From contig CM076152.1 in the NCBI GenBank assembly GCA_038025085.1, positions 28,895,501-28,959,500 of the forward strand: a DNA stretch of 64,000 nucleotides, given 5' to 3'. A program made the translations under genes and the position numbers. The notes under the pieces were generated by a model. The model made no database searches. It was not told the DNA's origin and saw nothing but the letters and a program-made list of their open reading frames with translations. Position 1 is the first letter of the stretch; each line of letters begins with the position of its first letter. This DNA comes from Tetragonia tetragonoides (Eukaryota; Streptophyta; Magnoliopsida; Caryophyllales; Aizoaceae). Positions 57,420-64,000 of the stretch are shown here, piece after piece.

Positions 57420-57848
57420 TAATACTTACCCAAGATAAAATAGAAAGGAGAAAACATAGTATGTTTTTTAACCGATGATGCCTAATTCCTTTTAAGCATA
57501 AGCTTTTTCTCCATATACGTCAGTTTTCATTGATGCCTTTTAAAATTTTCAATCGACACTGATGACACTTTTTGTACTTGATTATATATATAAGAGTTGA
57601 AGGTTGATAATGATTTATGAGGAATGAGGGAGGAAAAAATGCATCAAATAAGAAAACTTGTGCTAATCAACTATACTTACATAAATAGTTCTCTTTTTCT
57701 TTCTTTTTTTTTTCTTTTTGTTGTTGTATCGATCAATTTGTTTTTATTTATTTTAAAGAGGCACGCACTACATAAATTATACTTGCAATGACTACTATTT
57801 TTTAATGGGAGGCATTAACATAATGCAAATAATCTATAGCATAATAAG

Positions 57849-58823
57849 CTGTGATTTTCTTAAATATACATGATTAATAACTAATTCCCATAATAGTTTC
57901 GGTTGAAAATTATTTTCCTACATATATACCACCCAGGATCGAATTAAGGTAAGGAAAGCTATTTTATTTTATTTTCCCCTAATGTGTAATAATAGTGACA
58001 ATAATTATAAAAGGAACTAAGGGGATATAATTCGCTCGTCTCATCTGTGCTATTTTGCTATTCTTCGATTAGTATGAAAGGTGAGAACACCTGCAAATAT
58101 GCAATTACACAGGCTGCAATTGGCCAATCACCCCCTGTTTACTACTATATGATGACAACTAGTATTTCACTAATTACTTATTTTTTTGCTAGTTAGTATT
58201 TCAGTAGTTACTTGTTGGGCTCTATCAATCATCATTTAGCACTCTGCGTTTTGATGTATGTGTGTTCGATCTCTTCATCTAAAATATATGTTGATGCATC
58301 AAATATATGGCCTAGTTGTTTTTGTTCTGCTATTTGTCTAATCTGTTTTATTTTCTTTTTACAAGTCAAATTTGTTCTATTTTTCAATGCAAGGTCAATT
58401 CAGTTCTTTTTTACTTATTAAAAAGAATCTATGACGTAATTCATTCATAAATATATCCTGTTATATAATGCTTAGTATAAATTTGAGTCTAAAATCTCAT
58501 ACCTAACTCACCTTGTTTCAACCCATAAATCATAACAATAAGGTGGGGGTTCGATGTTGATCAGAGATACTACTTGGGACTTGTCTTTGTGGCGTGCTTT
58601 ATTTGCATCTTCTTCTTGAAGATTGATTTGCTTAATAAAAGAATTACTCATTACTAAAATAATAAAAATAATAATGATGAAAATGGAAATAAATAAATAA
58701 ATAATAAAAAAGCTTTCCTTGCCTTAGTCCAATCCTACGTGGCGTATATGTTGGGAAATAGTTTTCAACCGAAGCTATTATGAGAATTAGTTTATTAATC
58801 GTGTATATTTAAGGAAATCACAC
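57849..58823. mobile_element. Long-TIR Mutator-type non-autonomous element, 975 bp
   Basis: A perfect 9-bp TSD CATAATAAG (57840-57848 and 58824-58832) flanks inverted repeats of about 110 bp: left arm 57849-57960, right arm 58711-58823. They share GTGATTT.CTTAAATATACA.GATTAATAA, TAATAG.TTCGGTTGAAAA and AAGGAAAGCT. Long TIRs plus a 9-bp TSD indicate the Mutator superfamily. The 750-bp loop encodes nothing recognisable. Confidence 0.75.
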
Positions 58824-59399
58824 CATAATAAGTCATTGGTCTTTTTATTTATTTTTTAACAGCAAAAGGACAATTTTATTAGGCAAACTTATTGCCCAAA
58901 GTGATAAATTACTGTGATTTAATAATATTTTTTTATTTTTACAATACTATTTTTCATTAATCTTCTTTTCATTCAATTGTGTATTATATATAGTCTTGTA
59001 CCTAATAATAACTTGGTCTATGAAGGCCAAATCAAAGTATTAATAGATAAAAAGGGTAAAGTTTGACAAGTTAGCCGATGAAGATAAGAGATGGAACAAA
59101 CTTATTTGTAAATTAAAAAGTATATAATAGGAAAACACCGTAGAGGAAAAAAGTATTGTTATATGCCATTCTAATTTTTTTTAAATATTTTTTTTTGATC
59201 TGTTTTATTTATTATTATACTACAATAATAATTACTTTATAGTATGATGGCTAAACTAATATGCCCATTAATTTAATAGGATAAAATGAACAATTTATTT
59301 TTTCATGTTTTTATTATTTATTTCCTCATAATACTTGCCCCATTAGAGAATGTACATCACTCTCTCATTTTACTACCATCTAAGGGCCTATACGACCGA

Positions 59400-61433
59400 A
59401 AACACTACGTTGAGGTTCTATATATACTACCCAGTTATGTAGGGCTTGCAATATTTTCTCATCTAATAAGACTAACTGGTAATATCGGGTTTGGATCCAA
59501 CCCACTTCTGGAATTTAGCTTTCTAAGACGATCCTTAAAGATGGGACCTCTATCTCGACTGGTAGGACTTCCATCCCATAAACTAAGGAGTAGGTCGTTG
59601 ATGCGCGAATGGAAGTTCGATACCCCCAAAGTGCGAATGACAACTTGTCGGGCCAGTCATAGTAATTTTCAGTCATCCTTTCAATGATTTTCTTGATACT
59701 TTTATTAACGGCTTCTACTGCACCGTTTATTTGCGGCCTATAAAGAGATGAATTTCTATGCCGGATCTTGAACTAGGCCAATAGTTCAATTACTTCTTTC
59801 ATGAAATGCTAGCCATTATCACTAATGATCTCTTGCGGGACGCCATATCTAGCTATTATGTTGTTCTTGATGACTTGACTACATGCTTTGCTTTGAGCTT
59901 TGCGTAGGATTGCGCTTCCACCCATTTAGTAAAGTAGTCAATAGCAACTAGAATGTACTCGTGACCTCCCTTTCCTGTGGGAGTTATCTTGCCAATAACA
60001 TCTATTCCCCAAGTCGAAAAGGACCAAGACAAAGTAAAGGTAGATTTGCGTGTATTTGGCATTGCACACATCTTTTGACGAATTCACAACAATTTTTTTC
60101 CATCCTGGTCCAATAGTAGCCAAGCCTAATTATCTTCCTAGATAACATCATACCTTTCATGTGCGGTCCGCAAACTTCTCCATTTACGTCTCTTATGACC
60201 TTATGGGCCATTTTAGTGCCCAAACACAAGAGGTTGATCCATTTGGGGTTTTCTTGTATAATTGGCCTTGTACTTCAATGAATTGGGCCGCTAGTCTTCT
60301 GAGGGCCTTCTGGGCTCTAGAGTTAGAATCAGGAGGGTAGATTTGATGAATGATAGATTCTTGATGTCGGTGTTCCATTCATCCTCCTCGTCATGGCATA
60401 TCTCTAAGGTGTTAGCAATATGAAGGTTCTGACCTTCTTTATACACAAATGACCATCATTTGAATGGAATCGGGTATGTTAATCATACTTTCCAACTTAG
60501 CCAATGTATCTGCGAACTGGTTATCCTCTCTTGGAAGATATATAAAATGTATTTGATTGATGAAATACACTAAGATATTGTCTAAGTATTCTTGGTAGAG
60601 TGCCAAGGACTCGCTTTTGACCTTCTAGACTTTGGAAATTTGGTTAATAATGAGGGACGAGTCGCCATAAACTCGCAACGTCTTAATACCGAGGCTTATG
60701 GCTGATTGCAACCCAATGATGCAAACCTCGTATTCTGCGCCATTACTGGTGACCTCGTGGTATAGTTTGACCGGAATAGGTGTGTGTGCACCATCAGGAG
60801 ATACTATCAGTACTCCTACCGCAAAGCCTTTTTAGTTAGATGATCCATCAAAATACAATTTACATGTTTCAGCGTACAATGTCATGACTCCTTCATCCGG
60901 GAAGTTGTATTCTTTCTTTCGAGCGGGTTCGTCTATGGCTTGATCGGCCAGATATTCGGAAATGACGTGCCCCTTGATGACCTTCTGGTGTTTGAATTTT
61001 AGGTCGAATTCGGAACAGGAGGACCGTCCATCATGCCATTTTTCCATTTAGTATAGGCTTTTCAAATATGTACTTTAATGGATTTTCTCTCGATCTTATG
61101 TAGATCTTATGTTGGAACATGTAATGCCGTAACTTCTTTATTGCGGCGACTAAGGCATGACATGTCTTTTAAAGGGGAATAAGGGGTTTCATATTCAAGA
61201 AACTTCTTACTTACATAGTAGATGACATTTTCTTCTTTATCTACCTCTTGGGCTAGCATGGCCCCTATTGAGGTTTCTGTGACAGTTAGGTAGAGGATTA
61301 GAGGTATGCCTGAAGTGGGTGGTACTAATACTGGTGGATTGGTCCTCCCATTCAGCGTTCACCTCTTTCTTGAGTTTCTTGAATATAGGCTCGCATGTAA
61401 TAGTCAATTTATAAATGAATCGACTAATATATT
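59400..61433 (-). pseudogene. Decayed pol of an Ogre/Tat-type Ty3/gypsy element
   Basis: On the minus strand, from 61433 down: the RT/RNase H connection, then YIFEKPILNGKMAWW-like sequence and EFDLKFKHQKVIKGHVISEYLADQ (61047-60960). Next is the second, archaeal-type RNase H starting YFDGSSN near 60832. The integrase zinc region (GYYWTRMEKNCCEFVKRC.QC, about 60150) is followed by its core (TWGIDVIGKITPTGKGGHEY, DYFTKWVEAQ, SDNG, NGAVEAVNKS) to about 59480. The extra RNase H defines the Tat/Ogre lineage. Many stops and shifts. LTRs were not identified beside it. It is not continuous with the element at 1-6.7 kb. Confidence 0.8.
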
Positions 61434-64000
61434 TGTAATACCCCCGTAATTTTTATTCATTTTAGAATAATAATTACTTAAAAAGAAAATATAATTTCGT
61501 ATTTAAAATAATTAATTGGTCTCATAAATGTTTAAAGTGCCTAATTAATATTTGGGTTTTGGTTTTGGACCTAATTAAATTATAATTGGGCCAAATAAAT
61601 AAAAAGGGATTTATGGGCTATAATTTCGGTGATGGCCGAAAATATTGCACCCAATATTCTGATTTTTATTTTCAAAAATTTGGTTTCCTAAATATTTGGT
61701 AAGTGGAGGAAAGTTAGGAGAGTTTTTTAGGAAAGAAGAAGTTTAGTTAAGGAAGGAGTATATTTGGGTTCCTAAATACACTCAGCTTCCAAACTTAATT
61801 GATTCTTTACCAAACAAAAAAAAAACACACGTTCTCTCTCTCTTCACCTCACGGCCGAAATTCCTAGAGCAAAAAGAAGGAGAAAGTTCATCACGTTTCA
61901 CAATCCATCTTGCTCAGTTTTAATCCTTGAATTTTAAAGTAAGTGTTCTAAATTGGTTTCCTTTGTTTATTAAAAGCTTTTTGATTCAATTCAAGTATGA
62001 TTTTATGAACCCTAGTTTTCGTATGATAAACCCTAATTTAGTTTTATCTAGGGTTTGTTAGATTCTATTAATTTTGCATGATAGGATCATGATTAGGGTT
62101 TGGTTTGTGGTTTTTATTGAATTGAATCAAGTTTGAATGAAAATAGTTGGATCTTTATAATTTAATTAAATCTGGAAATAATGGTAGATTTAATTAGATC
62201 AGGGTTTTGTGAATTGGACTTAAAAAAAGAAAAAGAAAAAAGAAAGAGAACCGTGGGCACGGCTGTGCCGTGGCTGCCGCCGCCGGCAAGCCACCAGCGG
62301 GTCTGCTGGTGGTGGGGCCCGCTGGTGGTGGTGATGGTGATGTGGTTTGGGGGTTGACTTGCTTTGACTAGTTGACTTGTTTAGGGTTTTGGAAAGTTTC
62401 CTATTTTGGTTTATGCAAATTCGTTTTTGGAAACTTTGAGCATGCATGAGTAAATGAAATTTCCAGCAACTTAATTAATTAAATTAAGGGCACTAAATCA
62501 TCTTTAAAGTTTAATAAAGTGGTTTAGAAGTCAAGGTATTGACTATTGTTATGTTGTGGATTTGTTAGGACCCGTTGACCGCGCTTGAACGTAAGGAACT
62601 TACGTTATTTGATTGTCGTGATTGCCTATTTTTAAAGGTAATTCATGTCTGTATGAATTATGTAACCTTTTTGTCATAATTCATATCGTTTGCGATTTGT
62701 ATTCATTTGTCTAGTATTGAATTAGGAGTGTGAATTCATATTTGAACTTGTGAATATTTGAGAAAGGATAATTGATGTTTATTTCCTTGTGATAATTAGC
62801 ATAGAATTATATGTTAGTGAAAGCATGTATAATGTTGGAAATTCACTTGTGTAGCAATTTCTACTTGATTAATATTCATGTGAGGAGATGCATGTTTATT
62901 TGTTGGTTATTGAACGAAAATTATGTTAATAATTGTTCAATTGGATATAGCTCAAAATTGCTATTTTTATATCATGTTAGTAAGCATGTGGATCCATGTT
63001 AGAAGCATGTTACTTCAATAAGTTGATATGAACTTTGATTATTGATTAGGTGGTTTTGAAATAAGGCCTAGATGCCCTTTCATGTAAAATGCCATCGAAA
63101 ATTTGTATCTATATTATGTTACTTGAAAAATGCCAAGATTATGTGGTTTACTTGACTATGTGATCACCTTTGAATAAATTAATTGAGAGTTAATATTTCT
63201 TTGGTAATGGATCCACCAAAGGGAGCGAATGGAAATTGTCAGTTATGGGTTGAGTGAGTTTATATTCTGCGGGGTATGGCTCCAACGTATTTGCTTAAAG
63301 CTTGTATCCATACAGTAAGCAATTGGGCAAGTGAAGTTTTGTTATGAAACTGTTCTTCTTGAAAACCTAAGGGTTGAGAGAGGATATGCATATTTAGGAA
63401 CATCTAGAAGTACTTCAGGAGTCATCTATACTCCGAGACGGTTGATCCCTCTTTTGCCACTGTGAACGGGACTAAGATCCTATTGAGCTTTCTGCGGTTG
63501 GTCTTGACATTCTTACGATTCTCTTCTCTCTAATGAACTTGGCTAATGGTTAATAATAAATAATGAGATTTATTATTTGGTGATTGTTGTGTTTTTACTT
63601 TTAAAGCATGTTGTCTTTATTTCTTAAAGCATGACTATTGTATTTGATTAAGCATGTGGACTTAATATTGGAGATTGAGATGGACTATGTGGTTATGAAT
63701 TACTCAGCATCGCTGATTAGTTGTTTTTCTTTTTACTTTTGTTTGTTGTCCATTTCTCTTCAATGGTGGGCCTATGATGAACCTATATGAAATTTGTCTA
63801 TATGGGGGAGTAGATTGACAGGATTTTAGCTTCAGGAGTAGAGCTTGAGAGGAGGCATACCAAGAAGATAGTATATCTTCTAAAAATATTTATCTTACTG
63901 TTTAGTTTGGAACTTTGTTATTATTGAGATTTTGTATTGTAATGAGATTAATTCTCCCGCATGAGGATTAACAAGCTTAATACTTTTATTTCAATTGGAC
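61434..64000 (+). repeat. Probable long LTR (start), running off the window
   Basis: Starts TGTAATACCCCCGTAATTTT exactly where the pol remnant stops. This opening, and the later ACTCAGCATCGCTGATTAG (63700), resemble LTRs of plant Ty3/gypsy chromoviruses of the Tekay/Del type. There is a CT-rich leader near 61830 and a GC-rich block at 62250-62340. No coding sequence is seen in 2.5 kb. The second boundary is outside, so the call is tentative. Confidence 0.45.

Overview
The window is nuclear DNA of a flowering plant, most likely a eudicot. The signs are a seven-exon gene whose product reads as the plant ER syntaxin SYP81, plant-type snRNA promoters (upstream sequence element plus TATA), and plant lineages of Ty3/gypsy (Tat/Ogre), Ty1/copia, L1-type LINE, Mutator, CACTA, hAT, PIF/Harbinger and Stowaway elements. 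The species cannot be named from the sequence. The DNA is AT-rich, full of microsatellites, and consists mostly of nested mobile elements in different states of decay. No rRNA, convincing tRNA or CRISPR was seen.

Layout. 1-6.7 kb: the 5' part of a minus-strand Ogre/Tat-like retrotransposon (decayed gag, primer-binding site, a 3.7 kb LTR) that lies directly against a LINE. 6.7-12.8 kb: two plus-strand LINEs separated by a decayed U2 snRNA copy; the second is 5'-truncated with a clear target-site duplication (TSD). 12.8-16.7 kb: snRNA-type promoters, a Helitron-like end, and a tandem pair of U2-derived repeats, each hit by a further insertion. 16.7-27.5 kb: one minus-strand LINE with a 17-bp TSD that hosts a 4.2 kb copia element and an 835-bp DNA transposon. 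27.5-32.7 kb: degenerate repeat modules with a CACTA miniature element, another U2-like copy and a hAT miniature element. 32.7-39.1 kb: Mutator-like element MULE-1. 39.1-44.5 kb: AT-rich DNA and an internally deleted BED-type hAT element. 44.7-49.27 kb: SYP81. 49.27-55.66 kb: MULE-2, inverted relative to MULE-1 and inserted just past the SYP81 stop. 55.7-64 kb: a short LINE-derived retroposon, a Stowaway, a long-TIR Mutator-type element, a decayed Ogre/Tat pol, and the start of another long LTR.

The most interesting system is the pair of 6.4 kb MULEs. Each carries two genes converging from the terminal inverted repeats: a FAR1/MULE transposase fused to an OTU cysteine-protease-like domain, and on the other strand a plant mobile domain (PMD) protein. 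Each gene has a short GC-rich first exon next to its TIR, followed by an intron containing an array of CCATGG-centred palindromes at about 33-bp period. Both transposases have premature stops, one at the identical codon, whereas the MULE-1 PMD gene is open throughout. The only host gene, SYP81, has a one-base frameshift exactly where its membrane anchor begins, and its 3' untranslated region is probably split by MULE-2.
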